Below are positions 6,603 through 14,555 of a stretch of 37,456 nucleotides of DNA, piece after piece. The stretch lies in the NCBI RefSeq assembly GCF_010550605.1, contig NZ_JAAGNI010000062.1, positions 1 to 37,456 of the forward strand, written 5' to 3'. A program made the position numbers and the translations under genes. Positions within the stretch are counted from its first letter, which is position 1; the number at the start of each line of letters is the position of its first letter. The notes beneath the pieces are model-generated. The model made no database searches and was not told the DNA's origin. It was given only the letters and a program-made list of their open reading frames with translations. The DNA comes from Streptomyces sp. SID9727 (GTDB lineage: Bacteria > Actinomycetota > Actinomycetes > Streptomycetales > Streptomycetaceae).

Positions 6603-7550
6603 ATGGCCGATACCGTCTCCACCCTCCCGAACCCCCTCTCCGACGACACCGACCCCGGCTCACTGATCACCCGCGACGGCCAGATCCAGTGGGGCGACCT
6701 CCTCATGGGCGCCGGGACTCCCTACCCGGTCGACCGCAGCGGTGTCACCGGCTGGGAAGACCTGCCCGAACTGGACCTCGGTGACGTGCTCCGGCCGGAC
6801 CAGCACGGCTCCTGGCCCGGCGACCGCTGGGCGCAGCCGCGGCTCGTCGGGGCGACCGTCTGGCTCGCCCCGCCGGCCGGGACCGATCCGCTCGCCACCG
6901 CGACCGCGTTCCGCGCCGCCACCGGCCCCGACGGCCGGGAGCGCTGGCTCGCCGTCCGGCTGCTGGGCGAGACCCTCGCGGTCCGGGCCAGGGTCAGCCG
7001 GCGCGTCGTACCGCAGGACCGTTCCTACGCCCTCCAGGGATTCGCCAAGGTCAGCATCCAGTGGACGGCCACCGACCCGCGCCGCTACGGCACCGTCCAC
7101 CACGAGGCGATCACCGGACTGCCGGTCAACGAGTCCGGGATGACCTGGAACGACGACGCCGGATCCGGACTGGTGTGGCCGCTGAGCTGGGGGTCGAACG
7201 GTGCCGCCGGCTCGATCACGGCGGTCAACCGCGGGGGCGCGGCCGTACGTCCCGTGGTCGAGTTCCGCGGACCGGTGCAGCGCCCCTCGCTGACCCGGCT
7301 CTCCGACGGCCGCCAGCTCCAGTACGCCCTGGCCCTGGGCGCCGGGGACATCCTCTCGGTCGACACCGAGGCCGGCACGGTGCTGCTCAACGACACCGCG
7401 TCCCGCATCTACACCGCCACCCCGGACTCGACGCCCGAGCAGCTGTTCCAGCTCGAACCGGGAACCACCGACCTGGCCTTCCGCTCGGACGACGTCACCG
7501 CGTCCCCGGACGCCTCCGTCACCGTCCGCTGGCGCGACGGGCACTGGTGA
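6603..7550 (+). CDS. distal tail protein (Dit-like)
   Basis: This 315-aa protein is the probable distal tail protein, the ring joining the tube to the tip complex. The N-terminal half carries features of siphovirus tail-component proteins (ITRDGQIQWGDLLMG, WPGDRWAQPRLVGATVWL, then SIQWTATDPRRYG), and the C-terminal half is a beta-rich domain with AVNRGGAAVRPVVEFRGPVQRP, a strand pattern seen in Dit C-terminal domains. GAGGTGA upstream supports ATG 6603. Its position directly after the tape measures is the standard one. The 95 nt before it hold no strong hairpin, so it is likely co-transcribed with the tape-measure genes. Confidence 0.75.
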   Translation: MADTVSTLPNPLSDDTDPGSLITRDGQIQWGDLLMGAGTPYPVDRSGVTGWEDLPELDLGDVLRPDQHGSWPGDRWAQPRLVGATVWLAPPAGTDPLATATAFRAATGPDGRERWLAVRLLGETLAVRARVSRRVVPQDRSYALQGFAKVSIQWTATDPRRYGTVHHEAITGLPVNESGMTWNDDAGSGLVWPLSWGSNGAAGSITAVNRGGAAVRPVVEFRGPVQRPSLTRLSDGRQLQYALALGAGDILSVDTEAGTVLLNDTASRIYTATPDSTPEQLFQLEPGTTDLAFRSDDVTASPDASVTVRWRDGHW

Positions 7551-7623
7551 CCGGCCCCCGCCGCTCCGCAGACCGCAGTCCCGCCAAGAAGAACGACCCC
7601 GCAGACCCCTCCAGGAGGACCTC

Positions 7624-8829
7624 ATGCCCGTGCGCAGCGCATGGCTCGTCAACCGCACCGACGCCGAGTCCGGCCAGTCCCGCGCCGACACCCGGCTCGC
7701 CCCGACCGGCACCATGGTCCCGACGAGCGGGCTCGCCAGCCGCAGCGGCATCATCCCGGGCTCACCCGACGGCAAGTCCCTGATGTCGGCGTTCTACGTC
7801 TTCAGCTCCACCGCCGGCATGACGGCGACGATCGCCCCCGGCCGTGCCGTCGTCCAGGGCAGTGAGGCCGCCGGGGCCTACCCGGTCGTCCTCACCGACT
7901 ACACCACCGTGGTCCTCGCCGACGGCGATGCCAACAACCCGCGCGTCGACCTGCTCGTCCTGCGGATCTACGACGCCCAGGTCGACAAGTCCGGCCGCAC
8001 CGAAGCCGTCCTGGAAGTGGTCCAGGGCGCTCCCGACGGCAACCCGCAGGTCCCGCAGACCCCGCCCGCCTCCCTCCCGCTGGCAACCGTGCAGGTCCCG
8101 GCCGGGGCCTCGGTCGGCACCGGCGGCATCGCCTGGGCGTCCGCCGTCGCCAATCTGCGCACCAGCACCGTCGCGGCCGGCGGCATTCTGCCGCTGTACG
8201 GGAACACCGGCGAACCCGGCGCCTACCCGGGGCAGTACCGCGACATCGGCACCCAGCTCCAGCGCTGGGACGGCGGCAACTGGGTCGGATACCCGGACCA
8301 GATCGGCGGCATCGCCCCGACCGGGCGGCTCGCCACCGGCGGATACGTCGGCCAGTACCGGGACAACAACGGCCGCCTGGAGCGCTGGAACGGCACCGCC
8401 TGGGTCCTCGCGATGCCGAGCCCGGCGTTCGCGTACAACAACGACGGCGGCTACTGCGTGAACACCACCTGGTCGGAGACGCTCACCGGCACCAACGGTC
8501 CGACGATCACCACCACGTTCACCGCTCCGGTGTCCGGCAGCGTCCTCGTCCACCTCGGTTTCCAGGGGCAGCCGTCGGTGGAGGGCGGCTGGGGACGGAT
8601 GTCCGCCAACATCCGCAAGAACGGCGTCCTGGTCACCGGTCTCGGCGCCGACGAGACCCGGTCGGCCATCGACACCGGCCGGGGCAACCAGTCCGTGAGC
8701 ACGGTCTTCCCGGTCACCGGCCTCCAGGCCGGCGCCCAGTACTCCGCCGTCTCCGCGTACTCCTCCAGCGCCACGACCAACAACCACTGGTTCGACAACC
8801 GGTTCATCCGCGTCGACCCGATGCTCTGA
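7624..8829 (+). CDS. minor tail/baseplate protein with two QYRD-RW repeats
   Basis: This 401-aa protein resembles minor tail proteins of Streptomyces phages. Residues 1-180 form a beta-rich domain with SGIIPG, YVFSSTAGMTATIAPGRAVVQG and PRVDLLVLRIYDAQ, as in phage baseplate proteins. Two tandem repeats follow at about 203-221 and 242-260, sharing GQYRD ... L-x-RW-x-G-x-x-WV. Residues 275-401 look like a beta-sandwich (TITTTFTAPVSGSVLVHLGF), a fold often used for surface binding. AGGAGG sits 5-6 nt before ATG. It is 10 nt from the next gene, so the two are probably made together. It could contribute to receptor recognition. Confidence 0.65.
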   Translation: MPVRSAWLVNRTDAESGQSRADTRLAPTGTMVPTSGLASRSGIIPGSPDGKSLMSAFYVFSSTAGMTATIAPGRAVVQGSEAAGAYPVVLTDYTTVVLADGDANNPRVDLLVLRIYDAQVDKSGRTEAVLEVVQGAPDGNPQVPQTPPASLPLATVQVPAGASVGTGGIAWASAVANLRTSTVAAGGILPLYGNTGEPGAYPGQYRDIGTQLQRWDGGNWVGYPDQIGGIAPTGRLATGGYVGQYRDNNGRLERWNGTAWVLAMPSPAFAYNNDGGYCVNTTWSETLTGTNGPTITTTFTAPVSGSVLVHLGFQGQPSVEGGWGRMSANIRKNGVLVTGLGADETRSAIDTGRGNQSVSTVFPVTGLQAGAQYSAVSAYSSSATTNNHWFDNRFIRVDPML

Positions 8830-8839
8830 GGAGGGCCGC

Positions 8840-9964
8840 GTGACGAGTTCCCCCCGTACGGCGTACACCCCGCTCACCCCCGTCTACCGGGCGGTCTTCT
8901 GCGACCTGCGCACCGATCAGGTGGTGGACGTGCTGCCGCTGACGGAGACCAAGTTCGACGACTACATCGGCAAGTCGGGATCGCTGTCGGCGACGGTCCC
9001 GCTGCCGGACGCCGCCCTGGCCCGCCGCGCCAGGGCGGCACTGGTACCCGGCCGCACCGCGGTGTGGCTGGAGCGCGACGGTGACATCTGGTGGGGCGGG
9101 GTGCTGTGGACCTGCACCCCCGCCAGTGACGAACGCGGCCGGCTGCAGGCGCAGTTCCAGGCCGGCACCTTCGACTCGTACCTGGACCACCGCATCCTGG
9201 CGAAGGACGTCTCCTACACGGCGCTCGACCAGTTCGAGATCGCGCGGCTGCTCGTCGCGCACGCCCAGGAGCAGCCCGGCGGCGACATCGGGATCCAGCT
9301 CGGCAACGAGATGTCCGGCGTGGCGCGGGACTGCTCCTTCGCCTACTCCTCGCTGTCCCGGGTCAGGGAGCTGCTGGACCAGCTGGCGCGGCTGGACAAC
9401 GGGTTCGAGTGGCGGGTGCACTGCTACCGGGACGCCGAGGGCGGGCGCGCCAAGCGCCTCCAGCTCGGGCATCCGCTGATCGCCGCCGGTGCCTCCGACA
9501 TCGTCCTGGACCACCCGGGCCAGGTCATCGCCTACAGCCTGCCGGCCGACTCCACCGTGCAGGCCGACGTGTGGGTGGCGCGCGGCGATTCGCCCAACAG
9601 CGATCAGGCGGAGGAGTCGCAGCCGCTCACCGTCTCCGTCGAGTCGCCCGAGGACCTCGCGGCCGGCTGGCCCCGGCTGGAGTCCACGTCGGACCACAGC
9701 GGGGTCACCGACGCGACGACGCTGCGGTCCCTGGCCGGGGCCGAGCTGGCCCGCCAGCGCCTGCCGGAGGTGATCCCGGAGATCACCGTCCGGCTGGACG
9801 GCCGGATCACGCCGGCACTGCTCGGTGCCCGCATCCGGCTGCGGCTGCGCGACCTGTGGCATCAGGAGCCGCAGGACGAGCAGTACCGGATCGTCGGCAT
9901 CGCGGTGGAGCCGCCGCAGCGCAGCAAGGCCGAGACGGCGACCCTCTATCTGGAAGGGGTGTAG
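8840..9964 (+). CDS. tail tip hub protein (Gp37/Tal-like)
   Basis: This 374-aa protein has the outline of the siphovirus tip hub (Tal, or ReqiPepy6 Gp37-like proteins): VYRAVFCDLRTDQVVDVLPLTETKFDDYIGKSGSLSATVPLPD, then WLERDGDIWWGGVLWTC, FDSYLDHRIL and a later TVQADVWVARGDS, a pattern of paired beta domains enclosing the channel exit. I see no peptidase or glycosidase motif, so cell-wall cutting by the tip itself is not supported; the cluster has separate amidases. The start is GTG 8840, preceded by GGAGG. The stop is 3 nt before the next ATG, so coupling is likely. Confidence 0.65.
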   Translation: MTSSPRTAYTPLTPVYRAVFCDLRTDQVVDVLPLTETKFDDYIGKSGSLSATVPLPDAALARRARAALVPGRTAVWLERDGDIWWGGVLWTCTPASDERGRLQAQFQAGTFDSYLDHRILAKDVSYTALDQFEIARLLVAHAQEQPGGDIGIQLGNEMSGVARDCSFAYSSLSRVRELLDQLARLDNGFEWRVHCYRDAEGGRAKRLQLGHPLIAAGASDIVLDHPGQVIAYSLPADSTVQADVWVARGDSPNSDQAEESQPLTVSVESPEDLAAGWPRLESTSDHSGVTDATTLRSLAGAELARQRLPEVIPEITVRLDGRITPALLGARIRLRLRDLWHQEPQDEQYRIVGIAVEPPQRSKAETATLYLEGV

Positions 9965-9967
9965 GAC

Positions 9968-10714
9968 ATGGCCCCCGTTCCCACCGATCTCCTCGACCGC
10001 GTCCGGGAGATCGAGCGCCGCATCCGCGGACTGATGGCGAGCGCCAACAGCAGTCCGGCGATGAACCAGGTCGACAGCGGCGACATCGTCGTCGGCGACC
10101 GGGGCCGCATCCGCGCCAGGACCTCGCACGGCGAGGACCTGCTGCTGGTCGGCCGGGTGCAGCCGGACCGCGACAGCGCGGCCAAGGCGTACCAGCAGGG
10201 CCTGGAGCTCCGGCGCGACGACGGTTCGCTGGCCCTGTCCCTGATCACGGCGGACCCGGTGAACTCCCCGGTGCAGGCGTTGCGCGTCCTCGACCACCGA
10301 GGCGACACCGTCCTCGCGACCGACGCGTCCCGCGGCGGCATGGCCCGCCCCTACCTGCCGTTCCCGACCCCCGCCCCGGTGAGCAGAGCGACCTGGGAGT
10401 CCACCGGCTCGACCGGCTGGACCACGCTCTACGCGGGCCCGGGCTTCGCCCAGCACCCCAAGGTGTACTGCGTGCTGGCGGTCTCCGGGTCCGTGGGAGC
10501 GGCCGTCCGGCTGCTCGTCAACGGCACCGTGGTCGGTGCGGAGCAGACCCTGACCGGAACCGCGGGACAGACGGCCGATCTCACCGCGACCCTGGTGGAG
10601 GACCTGCCGGCGTCCTTCGGCGACACGGTGGCCTTCGAGATCCAGGCCAAGGTCGCGGCCGCCGGCGACACCGTCGCCTGCCTGCCACGCGGGCTGTACG
10701 GCGTGCAGTCCTGA
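9968..10714 (+). CDS. minor tail protein, tip or fibre-base
   Basis: This 248-aa protein begins with a helix (TDLLDRVREIERRIRGLMASAN), which could form a trimeric bundle, followed by a beta segment (DIVVGDRGRIRARTSHGEDLLLVGRV) and a C-terminal domain of about 110 residues predicted mainly as strands (AVRLLVNGTVVGAEQTLTG). This is typical of small trimeric proteins between hub and fibre in actinophages. It follows the hub gene by 3 nt. A very strong hairpin beyond it separates this gene group from the fibre gene. No catalytic motif is seen. The exact role is inferred from position. Confidence 0.5.
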   Translation: MAPVPTDLLDRVREIERRIRGLMASANSSPAMNQVDSGDIVVGDRGRIRARTSHGEDLLLVGRVQPDRDSAAKAYQQGLELRRDDGSLALSLITADPVNSPVQALRVLDHRGDTVLATDASRGGMARPYLPFPTPAPVSRATWESTGSTGWTTLYAGPGFAQHPKVYCVLAVSGSVGAAVRLLVNGTVVGAEQTLTGTAGQTADLTATLVEDLPASFGDTVAFEIQAKVAAAGDTVACLPRGLYGVQS

Positions 10715-10750
10715 CCCGGGCGCGCCCGACAGCCGGCCTGCCGGCCCACC

Positions 10751-10792
10751 GCACAGCCCCCGGGCGGGGTGTGTCCCGCCCGGGGGCTGTGC
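10751..10792 (+). terminator. 18-bp perfect hairpin before the fibre gene
   Basis: An 18-bp perfect stem (10751-10768 with 10775-10792) encloses the loop GTGTGT. It is the strongest hairpin of the cluster and lies 37 nt after the preceding stop codon. It lacks a T tract. Confidence 0.65.
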
Positions 10793-10894
10793 GCCCGCGC
10801 CACACCGCGTCCCCGGGCCCGCCCCCGCCCCGAGGGCGGTGCGCCCCGGCACGCCCCTCCCCCTTCCCGACACCTGCCAGAGACCGGAGTTCCC

Positions 10895-12343
10895 GTGCTG
10901 CCCGAATCCATCCCGACCGTCCGGGTCACCGCCCAGTACCTCTCGCTCGACGGCCGCCCTCTCAGCGGCAACGTCCAGTTCCAGCCACCGGCGCTGCTCA
11001 CCCACTCCGACGCCGACCTCTTCGTCGGCGGTCCCACCTCGGCCTCACTCGACTCCGAGGGCAGGATCACCGTCACGCTCCCGGCCACCGACACCGAGGG
11101 CTGGAACCCGTTCGGCTGGACGTACACCGTCACCGAGCGCATTGTCGGCGTCGGCCGCAACCGCACCTACCGCATCGCCCTGCCGGCCTCCGTGGCCGAG
11201 ATCGACCTCGCCGACATCGCCCCCGCCGACCCGGCCGGAACCCAGTACGTGGCCGTGCCCGGCCCCGCGGGGCCGCAGGGCGAGCCGGGGCCGCAGGGCC
11301 CCACGGGCCCGGTGCGCTCGGTCAACGGATACTCCGAGAGCGACATCATCCTGGCGGCTGCCGACATCGGCGCCGTCGCCACCTCCGACGCCGGCCGGGC
11401 CGGCGGGGTCGCCCAGCTCGACGCCGAGGGCAAGGTGCCCCGCACCCAACTGCCGGACGGCACCGGCGAAGGCGTCACCTCGGTCAACGGACAGACCGGG
11501 GCCGTCACCCTTGCCGCGGCCGACCTGGGCGCCCTCACCCCGGCCTCCGCCGACACCCGGTACCTGGCCATCGGTGCCGCGCCCGTCACCTCCGTCAACG
11601 GACAGACCGGCGCCATCACCCTGACGCCGGGCGATCTCGGGGCGGTCTCCGCCGACCAGGCCGTCCTGCTCAGCGGCAACCAGACCATCGCCGGGACCAA
11701 GACGTTCTCCACCCTCCCCACCGTCTCCGCCGATCCGGTCGACGCCAACCAGCTGGTGCGCCGCTCGTACGTGGACACGGTGGCTTCCTCCGGTACCTGG
11801 ACGCCGGCCTCGCTCGGGTTCAAGGCATGGGCGTTCGACCCGGCGGCATCCTCGGTGACCAACCCGCAGTACTGCATCAACGGCACCGTCTACCTCATCG
11901 GCGTGCCCCTGACCACCGAGGCGACCATCAAGAACGTCGTCTTCTACGTGCCCGGTTTCGCGGGGGGCGGTCTCGCCGCCACCTCGTACGCCGGTCTCTA
12001 CACCAGCGGCGGGGCGCAGGTCGGGGTCACCGGCACCCTCGACAAGCTGATCACCAAGACCGAGGGCACCACCTTCGTCCTCAAGCTGACCACGGCCTAC
12101 GTCGCCGACGCGGGCAACTACTGGGTGGCGCTGCTCATCAACGGCCCCGACCCGAAGACCAACGGTCCCGCCTTCATGGTCGGCGCGAGCGTCGGCAACA
12201 GGCCGGGCGGCAGCGCGCGGATGCCCGGCGCCTTCGTCCGGCACGCCCGGCTCGCCGCCACCGGCCTGACCTCGCTGCCCAACTCGTTCACCCCGTCGAC
12301 CATCGTCCCGGACGCCAACGCCATCTGGGCCGCCGTCTCCTGA
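10895..12343 (+). CDS. tail fibre with collagen-like and fibre repeats
   Basis: This 482-aa protein is the likely receptor-binding fibre. Residues 1-120 form a beta domain (TVRVTAQYLSLDGRPLSG) that probably attaches it to the tip. Residues 123-140 are six Gly-X-Y triplets (GPAGPQGEPGPQGPTGP), a collagen-like shaft. Repeats of the type SVNG-x-TG-x-(V/I)-TL-x-x-x-DLGA follow at about 194-214 and 231-251, with a diverged copy at 141-161. QTIAGTKTFSTLPTV (263-277) is common in phage fibres. The C-terminal 180 residues (300-482) are a unique beta-rich domain, probably the binding head. The start is GTG 10895, with CGGAG upstream; the longer frame before it crosses the terminator hairpin and is Arg/Pro noise. 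This is the gene most likely to set target range. Confidence 0.75.
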   Translation: MLPESIPTVRVTAQYLSLDGRPLSGNVQFQPPALLTHSDADLFVGGPTSASLDSEGRITVTLPATDTEGWNPFGWTYTVTERIVGVGRNRTYRIALPASVAEIDLADIAPADPAGTQYVAVPGPAGPQGEPGPQGPTGPVRSVNGYSESDIILAAADIGAVATSDAGRAGGVAQLDAEGKVPRTQLPDGTGEGVTSVNGQTGAVTLAAADLGALTPASADTRYLAIGAAPVTSVNGQTGAITLTPGDLGAVSADQAVLLSGNQTIAGTKTFSTLPTVSADPVDANQLVRRSYVDTVASSGTWTPASLGFKAWAFDPAASSVTNPQYCINGTVYLIGVPLTTEATIKNVVFYVPGFAGGGLAATSYAGLYTSGGAQVGVTGTLDKLITKTEGTTFVLKLTTAYVADAGNYWVALLINGPDPKTNGPAFMVGASVGNRPGGSARMPGAFVRHARLAATGLTSLPNSFTPSTIVPDANAIWAAVS

Positions 12344-12351
12344 CCCCCCGC

Positions 12352-12388
12352 GGCCGGCCGGTGCGTGTCCCCCGCGCACCGGCCGGCC
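12352..12388 (+). terminator. 14-bp hairpin after the fibre gene
   Basis: GGCCGGCCGGTGCG (12352-12365) pairs perfectly with 12375-12388 across a 9-nt loop, 8 nt after the fibre stop codon. No T tract is present. Confidence 0.55.
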
Positions 12389-12400
12389 CGCCGCCCCGCC

Positions 12401-12418
12401 ACCCCCACCCCCACCCCC
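12401..12418 (+). repeat. (ACCCCC)3 tract before the first amidase
   Basis: Three perfect tandem ACCCCC units end just before the AAGGAG ribosome site of the amidase gene. It is a short simple-sequence repeat; a length change would alter the leader, not the reading frame. Confidence 0.6.
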
Positions 12419-12430
12419 GAAGGAGCAACC

Positions 12431-13294
12431 ATGGCAACTCCGCTCACCGCGGACGCGCTCGTCGGCGCGCTGACCGCCGAAGGTGCGGAGGTCGTCGAGT
12501 ACGGCGACTGGCGCAACCACAACCGCGACACCCAGGGCGCCTGGGGCCCGGTGCACGGCGTGGTCATCCACCACACCGTCACCTCCGGCACCGATGCTTC
12601 CGTCGCCCTCTGCTACGACGGTTACGCGGGCCTCCCCGGCCCGCTCTGCCACGGCGTCATCGACAAGGCCGGCACCGTCCACCTCGTCGGCAACGGCCGC
12701 GCCAACCACGCCGGTCTCGGCGACGACGACGTGCTGGCCGCGGTCGTGGACGAGACCGCGCTGCCCGCCCCGGACGAGAACAACACCGACGGCAACGCCC
12801 GCTTCTACGGCTTCGAATGCGTCAACCTCGGCGACGGCTCCGACCCGTGGCCCGAGGCCCAGCTGGAGGCCGTCGCGCGGGTGTCGGCCGCGATCTGCCG
12901 AGCGCACGGATGGAGTGCCGCCTCGGTCATCGGCCACCTGGAGTGGACCAACACGAAGATCGACCCCAAGGGCTTCAGCATGGCGTCGATGCGCTCCCGG
13001 GTGGCCGCGCTGCTGTCCGCCGCTCCCGGCGGCAACGCCGAGCGCTACCAGCCGTTCCCGGGCGCCGCGTTCTTCACGTCGGCGCCCCGCTCCACGATCG
13101 TCGCCGCGATGGGCGGCCGTCTCGTGGCCGAGGGCTGCTCCGCGTACACCGACGGCCCCGGCCCGCAGTGGAGCGAGGCCGACCGCGCCTCGTACGCCCT
13201 GTGGCAGCGGAAGCTCGGCTACACCGGTGCGGACGCCGACGGCTGGCCGGGCGCGGGCTCCTGGGCCGCGCTGAAGGTCCCCCGCACCGCCTGA
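12431..13294 (+). CDS. N-acetylmuramoyl-L-alanine amidase (endolysin 1)
   Basis: This 287-aa enzyme should cut the bond between N-acetylmuramic acid and L-alanine in peptidoglycan. Residues about 20-195 are an Amidase_2/PGRP-type domain. VVIHHTV gives zinc ligand H47, VIGHLEW gives H169 and KIDP gives D178, with E129 in the GFEC strand. Residues about 206-283 form a C-terminal wall-binding domain (FPGAAFFTS ... YALWQRKLGYTG ... DGWPGAGSW). There is no signal peptide, so export would rely on the holin-like proteins downstream or on packaging in the particle. ATG 12431 has AAGGAG 5 nt upstream. The next gene is a close paralogue. Hairpins flank the gene on both sides, so its dose may be set separately. 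Confidence 0.85.
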   Translation: MATPLTADALVGALTAEGAEVVEYGDWRNHNRDTQGAWGPVHGVVIHHTVTSGTDASVALCYDGYAGLPGPLCHGVIDKAGTVHLVGNGRANHAGLGDDDVLAAVVDETALPAPDENNTDGNARFYGFECVNLGDGSDPWPEAQLEAVARVSAAICRAHGWSAASVIGHLEWTNTKIDPKGFSMASMRSRVAALLSAAPGGNAERYQPFPGAAFFTSAPRSTIVAAMGGRLVAEGCSAYTDGPGPQWSEADRASYALWQRKLGYTGADADGWPGAGSWAALKVPRTA

Positions 13295-13306
13295 ACCCGC
13301 GCCGCC

Positions 13307-13352
13307 CCGGGCCGGGAGGGCGCACCGCGCTCCGCGTCCCCTCCCGGCCCGG
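13307..13352 (+). terminator. 14-bp hairpin between the two amidase genes
   Basis: Bases 13307-13320 pair perfectly with 13339-13352 across an 18-nt loop. The structure fills most of the intergenic space and ends 20 nt before the second amidase start. Confidence 0.55.
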
Positions 13353-13372
13353 ACCACCACCGAAGGACTCTC

Positions 13373-14290
13373 ATGGCCACACCCCTGTCCGCGTCGGCCC
13401 TGCTCGCCGCGTTGCACGCCGAAGGCGTCGACGTCGTCGAGCACGGGAGCTGGCGCACCCACAACCGCAACCAGAAGGGCGCCTGGGGCCCGCTGAACGG
13501 CGTGATGATCCACCACACCGTCAGCAGCGGCACCGAGGCCTCCGTCGAACTCTGCTACAACGGCCACGCCGCCCTGCCCGGCCCGCTCTGCCACGGCGTC
13601 ATCGACAAGGCGGGCACTGTCCACCTCGTCGGCAACGGCCGCGCCAACCACGCGGGCGGCGGCGACCCGGCCGTGCTCAGGCGGGTCGTCGCGGAGGACT
13701 ACGGCGACCGCCCGCCCGCCCCGCGGGAACACGAGGGCAGCGCCGGGTCCGTCGACGGCAACGCCCGCTTCTACGGATTCGAGTGCGTCAATCTCGGCGA
13801 CGGCGAGGACACCTGGCCGGCCGCCCAGCTCGACGCGATCGAGCGTGTCTCGGCGGCCATCTGCCGGGCCCACGGCTGGAGCGCGCGCAGCGTCATCGGC
13901 CACCTGGAGTGGTCCGACTGGAAGGTCGACCCGCGCGGCTTCACCATGCCGTCACTGCGGGACCGCGTCGCCGCCCGGCTGCGCGGCCCGGCGAGCGGCG
14001 GGTCCACGAGCAGACCGGCCGGCGGGTCGCCCGCCCCCCGGTACCAGGCGTTCCCCGGCGCCTCGTTCTTCACCGGCGGCACCAGCTCGCCGCTCATCAC
14101 CGCCATGGGCCGCCGGCTCGTCGCCGAGGGCTGCTCGTCCTACGCCGTCGGGCCGGGCCCCCGCTGGACCGACGCCGACCGCCGCTCGTACGCCGCCTGG
14201 CAGCGCAAGATCGGCTTCCGGGGCAGCGACGCGGACGGCGTGCCGGGCCGCACCTCCTGGAACGCCCTCAAGGTCCCGCACACGAAATGA
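13373..14290 (+). CDS. N-acetylmuramoyl-L-alanine amidase (endolysin 2)
   Basis: This 305-aa paralogue of the upstream amidase matches it over most of its length (for example GAWGP, CHGVIDKAGTVHLVGNGRANHAG, ARFYGFECVNLGDG, VIGHLEW). Catalytic residues are conserved: H47 (IHHTV), H177 (GHLEW), D186 (KVDP) and E137. It differs in an extra stretch after the GRANHAG motif (about 105-127) and a longer Gly/Ser/Pro linker (about 204-222) before the wall-binding domain, which ends SYAAWQRKIGFRG and DGVPGRTSW. There is no signal peptide. The stop overlaps the ribosome site of the first holin-like gene (TGAGGAG), so the two are probably coupled. One amidase may be for producer lysis and the other carried by the particle; the sequence alone does not decide. 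Confidence 0.85.
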   Translation: MATPLSASALLAALHAEGVDVVEHGSWRTHNRNQKGAWGPLNGVMIHHTVSSGTEASVELCYNGHAALPGPLCHGVIDKAGTVHLVGNGRANHAGGGDPAVLRRVVAEDYGDRPPAPREHEGSAGSVDGNARFYGFECVNLGDGEDTWPAAQLDAIERVSAAICRAHGWSARSVIGHLEWSDWKVDPRGFTMPSLRDRVAARLRGPASGGSTSRPAGGSPAPRYQAFPGASFFTGGTSSPLITAMGRRLVAEGCSSYAVGPGPRWTDADRRSYAAWQRKIGFRGSDADGVPGRTSWNALKVPHTK

Positions 14291-14303
14291 GGAGTCCGCA
14301 GCC

Positions 14304-14555
14304 ATGTCCGATGCCGCCCGCCGCACCGCTCGCACCGTGGTCCAGACCGCCCTCGCCCTTGCCGTGCTTCTGCCCGCGCTTGTCGACGCGTCCGGTCTCC
14401 CGGCGGCCCTGCCCTGGGTCGCCGGGGCCCTGGCCGTCGCGGGGGCGCTGACCCGCGTGATGGCCGTACCGGGCGTACAGGCACTTCTTCCGGCGTGGCT
14501 CCGCACCGAGCCGCCCGGACACGAGACGTCGGGAGCCGCCCATGACCGAGACTGA
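14304..14555 (+). CDS. small two-helix membrane protein, holin-like
   Basis: This 83-aa protein has a basic N-terminus (SDAARRTART), membrane helix 1 at about 13-30 (VQTALALAVLLPALVDASG), a short turn, helix 2 at about 36-54 (LPWVAGALAVAGALTRVMAV), and a polar C-terminus. Size, topology and position after two endolysin genes fit a holin that would release the amidases. GAGGAG, shared with the amidase stop codon, lies upstream of ATG 14304. It overlaps the next gene by 14 nt. Very small membrane proteins carry little family signal, so the call rests mainly on context. Confidence 0.6.
   Translation: MSDAARRTARTVVQTALALAVLLPALVDASGLPAALPWVAGALAVAGALTRVMAVPGVQALLPAWLRTEPPGHETSGAAHDRD

Noticed and set aside
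9409..14451. A 1680-codon plus-strand frame running through the tip, fibre and amidase genes.
   Set aside because: It is an out-of-frame shadow made of Arg/Pro/Ala/Gly; the other frames encode recognisable proteins with ribosome sites.
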